Shown here: one piece after another, positions 40,728 to 49,826 of the stretch
How the letters are laid out: each line of letters opens with the position of its first letter
Numbering within the stretch: the first letter of the stretch is position 1
NCBI RefSeq assembly: GCF_029537235.1
Contig: NZ_CP120638.1
Span: 2,108,001 to 2,172,000 of the forward strand
DNA length: 64,000 bases
Reading direction: 5' to 3'
Source: Rhizobium sp. 32-5/1
GTDB taxonomy: Bacteria > Pseudomonadota > Alphaproteobacteria > Rhizobiales > Rhizobiaceae
The notes under the pieces: generated by a model
The model's database searches: none
Told to the model about the DNA's origin: nothing
What the model saw: the letters and a program-made list of their open reading frames with translations, nothing else
Made by a program: the position numbers and the translations under genes

Positions 40728-41225
40728 TTATCGCCGCTTGACCGTCGCCAGCGCGCCTGAGAATGCGGTGGCAAAACTTTCGCGATCGTCGCGATTGAGA
40801 AAGGAACCGATGTCGGTCGCCTTTCGCCGGTCACTGAGCGACATCGAGACGATGCCGATTTCCTCGTGCCTGGCGATGTGGAAGTGTGCCCAGAAGGGAT
40901 TGAAGCGATGTTCCGTCATCCGGCCAGCCGGTGTAAATTTTCGCACCGAAACATCCAGGCGCGAAACACTGACCACTTCGCGGGTACGGGCCGCGCGATA
41001 GTTAAGCCAGAAGGCGCCGAAAAGAAGCAGAAAGTCGAGCCCGAAGAAGAACACAACCGGCCAGGCGCCGATGATCCAGAACACCACGACGTGGACCAGG
41101 CTCATCAATCCGGCAATCATCATGAAAACCTTGAAGCCTTTCATTCCGAGCGACCGATATGGTGTCAGCTCGGCGCAAAAGACCGGCTGTTCATTGGGCG
41201 TTGTCTCGGCGTTGCCAGGGTTCAT
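40728..41225 (-). CDS. DUF2244 family membrane protein
   Basis: A 165-aa protein with two adjacent transmembrane helices at about residues 32-52 and 55-75 and a C-terminal soluble domain containing the DUF2244 signatures TPAGRMTEHRFNPFWAHF and SLNDR-like SLSDRRKATDIGSFLNRDDRESF. Function is unknown; family members lie near nth or cytochrome oxidase genes in alphaproteobacteria. It diverges from nth with only about 20 bp between start codons. Confidence 0.85.
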   Translation of the reverse strand: MNPGNAETTPNEQPVFCAELTPYRSLGMKGFKVFMMIAGLMSLVHVVVFWIIGAWPVVFFFGLDFLLLFGAFWLNYRAARTREVVSVSRLDVSVRKFTPAGRMTEHRFNPFWAHFHIARHEEIGIVSMSLSDRRKATDIGSFLNRDDRESFATAFSGALATVKRR

Positions 41226-41247
41226 GGCAGCAGATTATAGATGCGGC

Positions 41248-42012
41248 ATGAAAAACGTGAAGCCCAAATCCGCTACTCTGGTCGCCAAACCGAAAAACGC
41301 GACAGTCCGCCGCGCCGTCAAGCGCCCGAAGACCATCTATAGCAGCCAAGAAATCTCCGAAATCTTCCGCCGGCTCTCGATCCAGCGGCCGGAGCCGAAG
41401 GGCGAGCTGGAACACGTCAATCCTTTCACGCTGGTCGTCGCGGTGGCACTTTCCGCCCAGGCGACCGATGCCGGCGTCAACAAGGCGACGCGTGCGCTGT
41501 TTGCCATTGCAGACACGCCGGAAAAAATGCTGGAGCTGGGCGAGGAGAAAGTCCGCGACCACATCAAGACCATCGGGCTTTATCGCAACAAGGCGAAGAA
41601 CGTGATTGCGCTTTGCGAGAAGCTGATTGCAGAGTTTGGCGGCGAGGTTCCGCGCACCCGCGAAGAGCTGATTACCCTGCCCGGCGTCGGCCGAAAGACC
41701 GCCAATGTCGTGCTTTCCATGGCCTTCGGGCACGCGACCATGGCCGTCGACACCCATGTCTTCCGCATCGCCAACCGGCTCTGTCTGGCGCCCGGCAAAA
41801 CCCCTGATGAAGTCGAGGACCAGCTGATGCGGATCATCCCCGACGAGTATCTCTACCATGCGCATCACTGGCTGATCCTGCATGGACGCTATTGCTGCAA
41901 GGCGCGCAAGCCGGAATGCGACCGCTGCGTCATCGCCGACATCTGCAAGTCGGCAGAAAAGACCAACGAAATCCCCGCCCCCTTGGTCGAACTACCGGCG
42001 CAGATCATTTAA
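41248..42012 (+). CDS. nth: Endonuclease III (DNA glycosylase/AP lyase)
   Basis: A base-excision repair enzyme removing oxidised pyrimidines and nicking the abasic site. At 254 aa it has a basic N-terminal extension, the helix-hairpin-helix with catalytic Lys150 in LPGVGRKTANVV, the catalytic Asp168 in AVDTHVFR, and the 4Fe-4S ligands Cys217, Cys224, Cys227 and Cys233 in the canonical x6-x2-x5 spacing. The start at 41248 is chosen because the ORF further upstream overlaps the divergent gene. Its end overlaps the convergent tetR by 8 bp. Confidence 0.94.
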   Translation: MKNVKPKSATLVAKPKNATVRRAVKRPKTIYSSQEISEIFRRLSIQRPEPKGELEHVNPFTLVVAVALSAQATDAGVNKATRALFAIADTPEKMLELGEEKVRDHIKTIGLYRNKAKNVIALCEKLIAEFGGEVPRTREELITLPGVGRKTANVVLSMAFGHATMAVDTHVFRIANRLCLAPGKTPDEVEDQLMRIIPDEYLYHAHHWLILHGRYCCKARKPECDRCVIADICKSAEKTNEIPAPLVELPAQII

Positions 42013-42583
42013 CGGCAATGCCGTCGATCAGGGCCGCAATCGCTTTTTCGTAGTCTGCACGGACGCCGCCTGCCTCAATGGCAAGTGCGGCGCGGTCGAA
42101 GGCGGCAGAGACAAGCGTCGTGAATACCTCAAGGAGGTCGGCGTTTACTGCATTTTCGGCAAACACGGCCGCAAGACCCATTTTCAAACTCATCTCCGAC
42201 CTCTCCCTGTCCACCTGCCCGGCCAACTCCGCGCCAAGCACGGCGGGTGCATTCAGCAGAAGAAGCCGGGTGCGACCGGGCACTGCCATGGCATCGAAAT
42301 AGGCGCGCGTGCCATCGAGAAGAGCATCGCGCGCGTTTCCTGATTTTTCGCTGGCGGCCTCAATCTGAGCGGCCGTGCGCCTTGCTTCGTCAGCGACGAC
42401 GGCAGCAAACAACGCCTTTTTGTCCTCGAAATGATGATAGAGCGCGCCGCGCGTAACACCGGCTGCCGCGACGATGTCAGGCGTTCCCGTCTCGGCATAG
42501 CCATTTTCCACGAACAACCGCCGACCGGCCTCGATCAAAGCTGCACGCATGTTTTCCGAACGTTCGCTGTTGCTCCGTCGCAT
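42005..42583 (-). CDS. TetR-family transcriptional regulator
   Basis: A 192-aa repressor with the N-terminal HTH (NMRAALIEAGRRLFVENGY, then VAAAGVTRGALYHHFEDKKALF) and a ligand-binding helical domain. It diverges from a VOC-family gene across 82 bp, and that spacer contains two copies of a 17-bp palindrome, predicted operators for this protein on both promoters. Autorepression and ligand-triggered derepression of the VOC gene are inferred. The inducer is unknown. Confidence 0.9.
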   Translation of the reverse strand: MRRSNSERSENMRAALIEAGRRLFVENGYAETGTPDIVAAAGVTRGALYHHFEDKKALFAAVVADEARRTAAQIEAASEKSGNARDALLDGTRAYFDAMAVPGRTRLLLLNAPAVLGAELAGQVDRERSEMSLKMGLAAVFAENAVNADLLEVFTTLVSAAFDRAALAIEAGGVRADYEKAIAALIDGIAVK

Positions 42584-42594
42584 TTTACGCCTTT

Positions 42595-42643
42595 ACATAC
42601 AATCTGTATGTATGTTAGTTAAAGATACATACAGATTGTATGT
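42595..42643. promoter_or_regulatory. Double palindromic operator between tetR and the VOC gene
   Basis: ACATACAATCTGTATGT (42595-42611) and ACATACAGATTGTATGT (42627-42643) are each 7+3+7 palindromes, and together they form one 19+11+19 inverted repeat. The element sits 12 bp from the tetR start and 23 bp from the VOC start, covering both promoters. Size, symmetry and placement are those of TetR-family operator pairs, as in tetA/tetR. Confidence 0.85.
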
Positions 42644-42665
42644 TAAATTTCCAACGGAGGAAAGC

Positions 42666-43090
42666 ATGAAGATCACCAGTTACTATCCGGTCATCATGAC
42701 CGATGACGTTGCGGGCACAGCAGCGTTCTACGTCCGCAATTTCGGTTTCGAACCCCTGTTTTCCGCCGATTGGTATGTCCATCTGCAATCGAAGGACCAC
42801 GAACATGTCACCCTTGCCGTGCTGGATGGCCACCACGATACAGTACGGAAACAGGGCGTGGCCGTGCTTCCGGATTGTTCCTGAATTTCGAAGTCGAGGA
42901 TCCGGATGCGCTCTACACTGAATTTATGGCCGCCGGTCTGCCGATCCTGAAACCGCTCTGCGACGAGGATTTCGGCCAGCGACACTTCATCACGGCCGAT
43001 CCGAATGGCGTGTTGATCGACGTGATAAAGCCCATTCCGCCAAACGCCGCCTTTGCAGCCCTATACGAAACCGCCACTCTGCCTTCCTGA
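42666..43090 (+). CDS. VOC-family (glyoxalase/bleomycin-resistance-like) protein (frameshifted)
   Basis: A 141-aa metalloenzyme-fold protein with paired beta-alpha-beta-beta-beta modules. The first frame reads [21 protein letters not shown] and [14 protein letters not shown]. The second resumes [26 protein letters not shown] and ends in [16 protein letters not shown], the second module. One C is missing near 42846; restoring it gives TVPETGRG. GGAGG is 8 nt before the ATG. It is predicted to be repressed by the divergent TetR; the small-molecule substrate is unknown. Confidence 0.83.
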
Positions 43091-43198
43091 GAACAGAGGA
43101 ATATTCGGGAATTGGAAGGCGCTTTCGCTTTTCCTTCCAAACTTCTGGAAATCCGCTATGACCGGAAACCGACTGAGGCAAATTCCGGGCGGTTCCTG

Positions 43199-44190
43199 AT
43201 GACGACATTCGACGTTCTGACGATTGGCAATGCCATCGTGGATATTATCGCGCGTTGCGACGACGCTTTTCTCGTTCACAACGGCATCATCAAGAGCGCG
43301 ATGAACCTCATTGACGCGGACCGCGCGGAGCTTCTCTATTCGCGCATGGGCCCGGCTCTCGAAGCCTCTGGCGGCAGTGCCGGCAATACGGCCGCCGGTA
43401 TTGCCAGCCTTGGGGGCAAGGCCGCCTATTTCGGCAAGGTCGCCAATGACCAGTTAGGGAAATCTTCACGCACGACATCCGGGCGCAGGGCGTGCATTTC
43501 GCGACGCAGCCGCTCGACACGGCGCCGCCAACGGCCCGCTCGATGATATTCGTCACCGAAGACGGCGAGCGCTCGATGAACACTTATCTCGGCGCCTGTG
43601 TCGAACTTGGGCCTGACGATGTCGAGCCTGAGGTGGTCGCCGACGCCAAGGTTACCTATTTCGAGGGTTATCTCTGGGATCCGCCGCTTGCCAAGGATGC
43701 TATCCGCGAATGTGCGAAAATTGCCCATGCGAATGGCCGGGAAGTGGCGATGACCCTGTCCGACAGTTTCTGCGTCCACCGCTACCGCGCCGAATTTCTC
43801 GAACTGATGCGCTCCGGCACTGTCGATATCGTTTTCGCCAACCGCGCCGAAGCCTTGGCGCTCTACGAGACGGACGATTTCGAGCTTGCGCTGTCGATGA
43901 TTGCCAAGGATTGCAAGCTGGCCGCCGTGACGATGAGCGAAGAAGGCTCGATTATTCTCAAGGGCGATGAGCGCGTGAAAGTCGAAGCGACCAAGGTCCA
44001 TCGCGTCGTTGATACGACGGGTGCTGGCGATCTCTACGCAGCCGGTTTCCTGTTTGGCTATACGACAGACCGGTCGCTCTTGGATTGCGGCAAGCTCGGC
44101 AGCCTTGCAGCCGGTATCGTCATTGAGCAGGTCGGCCCGCGTCCGATGATTTCGCTTTCGGCAGCGGCTCGCGATGCCGGCTTGCTCTGA
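43199..44190 (+). CDS. Adenosine kinase, PfkB family (frameshifted)
   Basis: A ribokinase-fold sugar/nucleoside kinase; rhizobial proteins of this form are annotated adenosine kinase. The first frame has FDVLTIGNAIVDIIARCDD and the substrate motif SGGSAGNTAAGIASLGG. The second has DGERSMNTYLGAC and the catalytic DTTGAGDLYAAGFL. One G is missing in the G3 run at 43457-43459; restoring it gives LGEIFTHDIRAQGVHFATQ and a 330-aa protein. The start is ATG 43199 with only a weak GGCGG upstream. It converges on the SH3 gene with a 9-bp gap. Confidence 0.87.
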
Positions 44191-44199
44191 GCGTTAAAG

Positions 44200-44733
44200 T
44201 TATTTGAAGGCCTCGCCCGGATAGGCCCCCCAGATTTCGCCTTGCGAAATCCAGCCCTCGACGCCTTGTGCTTCGGCATGGCACCAATCGCCATTGCACT
44301 CGCCGACATGGACGACCACGCCAGGCTCCATGCGCGCAATGATGGCGGCACCGGACTGCGGCTCGCGGCGCATGTTGACAAAGATGCTTTCGCCCTTGCC
44401 GCGCATCCACGGCGCCGTCACGGCCGTGCGATCACCGGACAGGAGCGCTTGGTTGACCCAACCCTCCGTTCCATCCGCATCGCGGACCCGGCGCCAGTTG
44501 TCGTATTCCTGGATGATCTCGACGGGAATGCCCGACTTCAGGTATCGCCAGGCAACCGCATAATCGAGGCTCGGGCCGACGCGCAGGTTGACGCTCTTTG
44601 ACTTGAGGCTGACGAACCGCGGCAGCGGCAGACCGCTCGCGCCCTTGGCCGCCTGCGCATGGGCGACGGCAGGCGCCAGAACGGAGAGGGCCGTGGCAGC
44701 GGCGAGGACAAACCTGAAAACAACGTTACGCAT
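44200..44733 (-). CDS. Exported SH3-domain protein
   Basis: A 177-aa protein with a signal peptide (residues about 5-27, ending VAHAQA) and two bacterial SH3 repeats: SVNLRVGPSLDYAVAWRYLKSG...WRRVRDADGTEGWVNQALL and SIFVNMRREPQSGAAIIARMEPGVV...GDWCHAEAQGVEGWISQGEIWG. Such proteins are thought to bind the cell wall; no enzyme domain is present. The start at 44731-44733 is placed at the signal peptide; the ORF opens at 44868. It diverges from the dehydrogenase gene. Confidence 0.85.
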   Translation of the reverse strand: MRNVVFRFVLAAATALSVLAPAVAHAQAAKGASGLPLPRFVSLKSKSVNLRVGPSLDYAVAWRYLKSGIPVEIIQEYDNWRRVRDADGTEGWVNQALLSGDRTAVTAPWMRGKGESIFVNMRREPQSGAAIIARMEPGVVVHVGECNGDWCHAEAQGVEGWISQGEIWGAYPGEAFK

Positions 44734-44929
44734 GGCGAATTCCGTTTTCCAAACCAAATCAGGAACTTGCAGCTTCACCCGCGACCAGCCCTGCCGGAAT
44801 GCGGCAAATCCCATCAGAGACCTGCGAGTTTTGTTTGTCTTCCCCACCGGGTCTGGTAGAAAATGCACTGCAGGGATGACGATCCCCCATCTTGGTTAAA
44901 AACCCGTCAACAAGGCCAGACCAGCAGCG

Positions 44930-45931
44930 ATGACAGCGAAGAAAAAGCCCAAGGTGTATATCACCCGCAAACTGCCCGACGTCGTGGAAACCCGTATGCG
45001 GGAACTGTTCGACGCGGACTTGAACATCGACGACACGCCGCGCAGCCAGCCCGAACTCGTTGCCGCCGTCAAACGCGCGGACGTGCTGGTTCCGACGGTG
45101 ACCGATCGCATCGATGCTGCGTTGATCGAGCAGGCCGGGCCACAGCTGAAACTGATCGCCAGCTTTTCCAACGGCGTCGATAACATCGATATCGAGGCTG
45201 CGGCGCGCCACGGCATCACGGTCACCAATACGCCGAACGTGCTCACCGAAGACACCGCCGACATGACCATGGCGCTGATTCTTGCCGTGCCGCGGCGGCT
45301 GACCGAAGGCGCGCAGATCCTCACCGACCGCAAGGGCGAATGGGCCGGGTGGTCGCCGACCTGGATGCTGGGGCGGCGGATTTCCGGAAAGCGGATCGGC
45401 ATTGTCGGCATGGGCCGTATCGGCACTGCGGTTGCCCGCCGCGCCAAGGCCTTCGGGCTCTCGATCCATTATCACAATCGCAAACGGGTGAGCGCCGAGA
45501 CCGAGGAAAAACTGGAGGCGACCTATTGGGACAGCCTCGACCAGATGCTGGCGCGTGTCGATTTCGTCTCCGTCAACTGCCCGTCGACGCCGGCGACCTA
45601 CCATCTCCTGTCGGCTCGGCGCCTGGCCCTGATGCAGCCGACGAGCTACATCGTCAACACCGCCCGCGGCGGTATCGTCGACGAGACGGCTTTGATCAAA
45701 TATCTGCGCGAGGGCAAGATCGCCGGTGCGGGGCTCGACGTCTACGAGAACGAACCGGCCGTCAATCCGAAGCTGATAAAGCTGGCAAGCGAGGGCAAGG
45801 TCGTGCTTCTGCCGCATATGAGCTCGGCGACGCTCGAAGGCCGCATCGATATGGGCGAAAAGGTGGTGATCAATATCAGAACCTTCTTCGACGGCCACCG
45901 CCCGCCGGACCGGGTCCTGCCGAACCGATGA
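44930..45931 (+). CDS. D-2-hydroxyacid dehydrogenase (glyoxylate reductase/D-glycerate dehydrogenase type)
   Basis: A 333-aa NAD(P)H-dependent dehydrogenase of the GyaR/GhrB group. It has the nucleotide motif GIVGMGRIGTAVARRAKAFG near residue 158, the catalytic Arg in NTARGGIVDETAL, the Glu in GLDVYENEP and the His in LLPHMSSATLEGR. It is the second such enzyme in the window after the GhrA-type one at 26,537, and belongs to a different subfamily. It converges on a GNAT gene with a 9-bp gap. Confidence 0.9.
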   Translation: MTAKKKPKVYITRKLPDVVETRMRELFDADLNIDDTPRSQPELVAAVKRADVLVPTVTDRIDAALIEQAGPQLKLIASFSNGVDNIDIEAAARHGITVTNTPNVLTEDTADMTMALILAVPRRLTEGAQILTDRKGEWAGWSPTWMLGRRISGKRIGIVGMGRIGTAVARRAKAFGLSIHYHNRKRVSAETEEKLEATYWDSLDQMLARVDFVSVNCPSTPATYHLLSARRLALMQPTSYIVNTARGGIVDETALIKYLREGKIAGAGLDVYENEPAVNPKLIKLASEGKVVLLPHMSSATLEGRIDMGEKVVINIRTFFDGHRPPDRVLPNR

Positions 45932-45940
45932 TTGCGACCG

Positions 45941-46408
45941 TTACAGCCTCTTGCACATTTCGATGAAGGTCATCCGGTCATAGCCGGGATGGGAAGACTC
46001 GCCCGTCTTCACGAAACCCCAGGCAGCGAAGACCGCATGGTTTTCGGACAGCTCTATGCGCGTCTGGAGGCGAAGCCGAGGCAGGCCGAGTTCGCCGGCA
46101 CAGGCCGTGGCGGCATTCAGCAGTCTCCGGCCGATGCCTCTTCCTTGCATCGATGACGCCACCGCCAGCTTGCCGATGTAGAGGCAATCCGGCTCCGGCT
46201 TGCAGAAGATGCAGCCGAGCAGCGTTTCTCCGTCGATCACGACATAGGCAATCTCGGAACGTGCCTTGTCTTTCAGGGAGGACGGCGTGAGGTGGAGCGC
46301 AGACGATGGCGGATCAATGCGGCCGTTCATGAAGGCGAAGGTATCGAGGATCAGGGACAGCAATCCCTGCCAGTTCGCAAAATCTTCATCGAGCCGAACG
46401 AGTCTCAT
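45941..46408 (-). CDS. GNAT-family N-acetyltransferase
   Basis: A 155-aa acetyltransferase with the acetyl-CoA binding motif LAVASSMQGRGIGRRLLNAA (about 80-99) and the C-terminal GFVKTGESSHPGYDRMTF strand typical of GNATs. Its ATG overlaps the moeB stop by four bases (46405-46408), so it is translationally coupled to moeB. Substrate unknown. Confidence 0.88.
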   Translation of the reverse strand: MRLVRLDEDFANWQGLLSLILDTFAFMNGRIDPPSSALHLTPSSLKDKARSEIAYVVIDGETLLGCIFCKPEPDCLYIGKLAVASSMQGRGIGRRLLNAATACAGELGLPRLRLQTRIELSENHAVFAAWGFVKTGESSHPGYDRMTFIEMCKRL

Positions 46409-47169
46409 ATGCGTTCCGCACGACGATAGCGGATGGTCTCAAACCGGGCAGCAAGCGCATCATACATCATCAACCGACCGACCAGCGGTTCGCCGGCGCC
46501 GGTAATGAGCTTGATCACTTCCATCGCCTGCAATGTACCGATGACGCCCGTGAGGGCGCCGACGACGCCGACCTCCGCACAGGAGGGGACGACCCCGGCA
46601 GGCGGCGGCTCCGGGAAGAGATCGCGGTAACCCGGATTCTGCCGACCGTCGGATGCCTGCTTCCATGCCTGCAGCACAGTCAGCGAGCCATCGAAGCGCC
46701 CGACCGCCCCGGTCACCAACGTCACCTGCAGCCGCTCGGCCGTATCGGCCACCAAGTAGCGCGTCGCGAAATTGTCGGAACCGTCAACAACAATGTCGTA
46801 GGCCGCCAAAAGTGTTTCCGCATTGCCCGCATCCAGACGATGCCCGTGCGCGACCAGATGGACATGCGGATTGAGCCGGCCAATCGCATCCGCAGCACTT
46901 TCGACCTTGGACCTGCCGATATCCGGCGTGCCGTGGATCACCTGCCGCTGCAGGTTGGACAGGGAGACCGTATCGTCATCGACCATGCCCAATATCCCGA
47001 CACCGGCAGCTGCCAGATATTGCAGCACCGGCGCGCCGAGGCCGCCGGCTCCGACCACAAGTACGCGGGCAGCCTTCAGCGCCTGCTGGCCGGCACCGCC
47101 GATTTCCGGCAGCACGATGTGGCGCGCATAGCGCTCGATTTCGGACGATGTCAGCGGTTCAGTGGTCAT
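46405..47169 (-). CDS. moeB: Molybdopterin-synthase adenylyltransferase MoeB / ThiF-family protein
   Basis: An E1-like enzyme that adenylates the C-terminus of the small sulfur carrier MoaD. The 254-aa protein has ERYARHIVLPEIGGAGQQALKAARVLVVGAGGLG (ATP site), the Asp in GMVDDDTVSLSNLQRQ, DNFATRYLV and VPSCAEVGVVG with a conserved Cys. The two CxxC zinc pairs of E. coli MoeB are absent (YRDL instead of YRCL, and no C-terminal pair), as seems usual for the rhizobial form. It lies 11 bp after recF on the same strand. Confidence 0.85.
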   Translation of the reverse strand: MTTEPLTSSEIERYARHIVLPEIGGAGQQALKAARVLVVGAGGLGAPVLQYLAAAGVGILGMVDDDTVSLSNLQRQVIHGTPDIGRSKVESAADAIGRLNPHVHLVAHGHRLDAGNAETLLAAYDIVVDGSDNFATRYLVADTAERLQVTLVTGAVGRFDGSLTVLQAWKQASDGRQNPGYRDLFPEPPPAGVVPSCAEVGVVGALTGVIGTLQAMEVIKLITGAGEPLVGRLMMYDALAARFETIRYRRAERI

Positions 47170-47180
47170 GGCTTTTCAAC

Positions 47181-48305
47181 TCACCCTGAAACCGTGCCGT
47201 TGGCAACGGTTAGAAAACGGGCGCGGTCGCCCAGCGCCGAAAACATTGCCGCGTCCGTGCCTGTCATGAAGGCCTGACCGCCGAGATCATCGACGAGATC
47301 GAACAGCGCAGCGCGGCGGCCCTCATCAAGATGGGCGGCGATTTCATCGAGTAGCAGAATCGGCGCATGGCCGGTCATGTTGGCAACCAGCCGGGCGTGG
47401 GCGAGCGCGAGGCCGACCAACAGCGCCTTCTGCTCGCCGGTCGAGCAGCGCGCCGCTTCCATATCCTTGGCACGGTGACGGATCAGGAGATCGCTGCGAT
47501 GGGGGCCATCGAGCGTACGGCCAGCACCGGCGTCGCGCCACCGACCATCCTTGAGCATCAGCAGATAGTCCTCCTCCAGATCGAAGGCGGGGCGATGCCA
47601 TTGCCCATCGAGAAAGCCTGATAATGCGAGATGGGCGGCCGGAAAGACGCTACCCTCGTTGTTTTTCTCGACAAGTGCAGCGAGCAGCCCCAGCATTTCC
47701 TGACGGGCAAGAGCCATGGAAATGCCAAGTTCGGCCATCTGCCGCTCCAGGCCGGTCAGCCAGGAAGGATCCGGCCGCGGTTCCGACAGGAGCTTGTTGC
47801 GACTGCGCATGGCGCGCTCGTAATCCGTGGCGCGGCGGCCATGCTCCGGATCGAGCGACAGGACAAGACGATCGAGAAAACGGCGCCGGTCGCCCGCGGG
47901 ACCGGTGAACAAGCCGTCCATCGCCGGCGTCAGCCAGAGGACGCGCAGATGATCCAGCAATTCGTCAACGGTTTTTGCCGGCGTGCCGTTCAGCCTTAGC
48001 CTGCGCGACTGGCTATCTTCTGCACCGGCCGTTCCCGTGCCGATCTCAACCGAACCTTCCATGCCCTCGAGCTCGGCAAAAACCGAGAAACCGCTTTCGG
48101 CGCCGACACGTGCGACATCGGCATGGGCCGCCCGCCGCAGGCCGCGACCGGGCGTCAGGAACGACACCGCCTCCATCAAATTGGTCTTGCCTGCGCCATT
48201 GTCGCCCGTGAGCACCACGTGGCGCTCGTCGAGATCAAGCGACAGTCCCGCATAATTACGGAAATCACCCAGCTTGAGACGCGAGAGAAAGACCTTGTGC
48301 TGCAT
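47181..48305 (-). CDS. recF: DNA replication and repair protein RecF
   Basis: An SMC-like ATPase that loads RecA at gaps with RecO and RecR. At 374 aa it has LKLGDFRNYAGLSLDLDERHVVLTGDNGAGKTNLMEAVSFL (Walker A in GDNGAGKT), the signature STGEQKALLVGLALAHARL and Walker B in [14 protein letters not shown]. The start is ATG 48303-48305 (MQHKVFLSRL); the ORF open to 48452 lacks a conserved extension. It is the first gene of the recF-moeB-GNAT unit. Confidence 0.94.
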   Translation of the reverse strand: MQHKVFLSRLKLGDFRNYAGLSLDLDERHVVLTGDNGAGKTNLMEAVSFLTPGRGLRRAAHADVARVGAESGFSVFAELEGMEGSVEIGTGTAGAEDSQSRRLRLNGTPAKTVDELLDHLRVLWLTPAMDGLFTGPAGDRRRFLDRLVLSLDPEHGRRATDYERAMRSRNKLLSEPRPDPSWLTGLERQMAELGISMALARQEMLGLLAALVEKNNEGSVFPAAHLALSGFLDGQWHRPAFDLEEDYLLMLKDGRWRDAGAGRTLDGPHRSDLLIRHRAKDMEAARCSTGEQKALLVGLALAHARLVANMTGHAPILLLDEIAAHLDEGRRAALFDLVDDLGGQAFMTGTDAAMFSALGDRARFLTVANGTVSG

Positions 48306-48501
48306 TCGGTTTCCGGATTCGTTTGACGCCAGAGAGCTAAGCCGAACCGGATGGGATGGCAAGGCTGCAGACGCCGATCGCCTTGACGGAGGTTGGCTGG
48401 AGAAAGCATGACTGCCGGCATTGTCTACTCTTGCGAACAGAGCGCACAGCATGCTTTATCCTTGTGCCGACGGGGAAGCGGAGCGGCACTTTTGGGGGAA
48501 T

Positions 48502-49826
48502 ATGAAAACAAGTCGTCGAACAGTTGTTGGACTGGCGCTTGCCGCGGGGGCGGCAATGGTCGCGCCAAAAGCGTGGTCAGCGAGAGCAGGAGCCGTCGCA
48601 CCAGAAGACATCATGCGGAACTGGTACAGGCTCGTCCTCGAACTTGTTCGCCATACGCCGACCTATTCGCCGCCGGTTGCGAGTCGCGCCTTTGCCTATC
48701 TCGGCGTGACCGCCTTTGAGGCGCTGGCGAGCGGTTCGGGTAATCTTCAGTCGCTGACGGGACAACTGAATGGCCTGACACCCTTGCCGCAACGCGAGGC
48801 CGGCAAGATCTATGACGATGCGAGCGTCGTCGATACCGCCATGGCCTTTGCCGCGAAAAGCTTCTTCAGCAATACCGGCCCGACCGGCCAGCGGGCACTC
48901 GGCGCCATGTCTGCCAGGATGCGCAAGACCGTCTCCAATGGCTTGTCCGCCGACATTCTGGCCCGTAGCGAAACCCATGGTCTGGCGATCGGTGAACATA
49001 TCCTCGCCTGGTCGAAAGACGACGGTGGCGCCGTGGTCGAAAATATGGGGTTTCCACTCGAATATGCCCTGTCCGAGGGGCCGGGACATTGGGTTCCCAC
49101 CAGCCTCGTGGCCCAGCAGCAACTGCCGCTGCTCCCCGCCTGGGGAAAGAACCGCACCTTCGCCACGCCAAACGGTGCCGCCTGCGGGCTGCCGAACCCG
49201 CCGGCCTATTCCGAGGACAAGGTTTCCGATTTCTATAAGGAAGCATTCGAGGTGTACAGCGCCGTCAAGGAAATCACGCCGGAGCAGCGGGCCATCGCCC
49301 GCTTCTGGTCCGACGACCCGATGTTGTCGCCGACACCGCCCGGTCACTGGATCTCGATCGCGCTGCAGGTGCTGGCGCGTGACAAGGTGGATGCGGAAAA
49401 GACGGCCGAATTGCTGGCGCGGCTCGGCATCACGCTTGCCGATGCCTTTATCGGCTGCTGGGACGCCAAATTCCAGTTCGACCTCGTGCGCCCGCTCACC
49501 TACATCCGCCGGGTCATCGATCCGAAATGGGAGGCACTTTGAATACGCCGCCCTTCCCGGAATATCCGAGCGGCCACAGCACGCAATCGGGTGCGGCAGC
49601 TGTCGTGCTTGCGCATATGTTCGGTGAAAACTTCGCCTTCGAGGACAAGACCCATGAGGCGGACGGATTGCCGCCGCGTAAATTCGAGAGCTTCTGGGAT
49701 GCCGCCGAAGAGGCGGGCATCTCCCGGCTTTACGGCGGTATCCATTTCCGTGCGGCCATAGACCGCGGCCTTGAACAGGGCCGTTGCATCGGCGCCTATG
49801 CCAACGCCCTGAAAATGCGGAGATGA
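48502..49826 (+). CDS. Vanadium-dependent haloperoxidase / PAP2-superfamily protein (frameshifted)
   Basis: An exported enzyme of the vanadium haloperoxidase group. The N-terminus TSRRTVVGLALAAGAAMVAPKA looks like a twin-arginine signal. The vanadate pocket motifs are visible: KFQFDLVRPLTYIR (K...RP), PEYPSGHSTQSGAAA (PSGH) and SRLYGGIHFRAAIDRG (SR...H). One T is missing in the T3 run at 49538-49540, which splits the second and third motifs from the first; restoring it gives WEALLNTPPFPEYPSGH and 441 residues. Its stop overlaps the next gene's ATG (ATGA). Halide specificity, or a phosphatase role, cannot be told. Confidence 0.82.
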
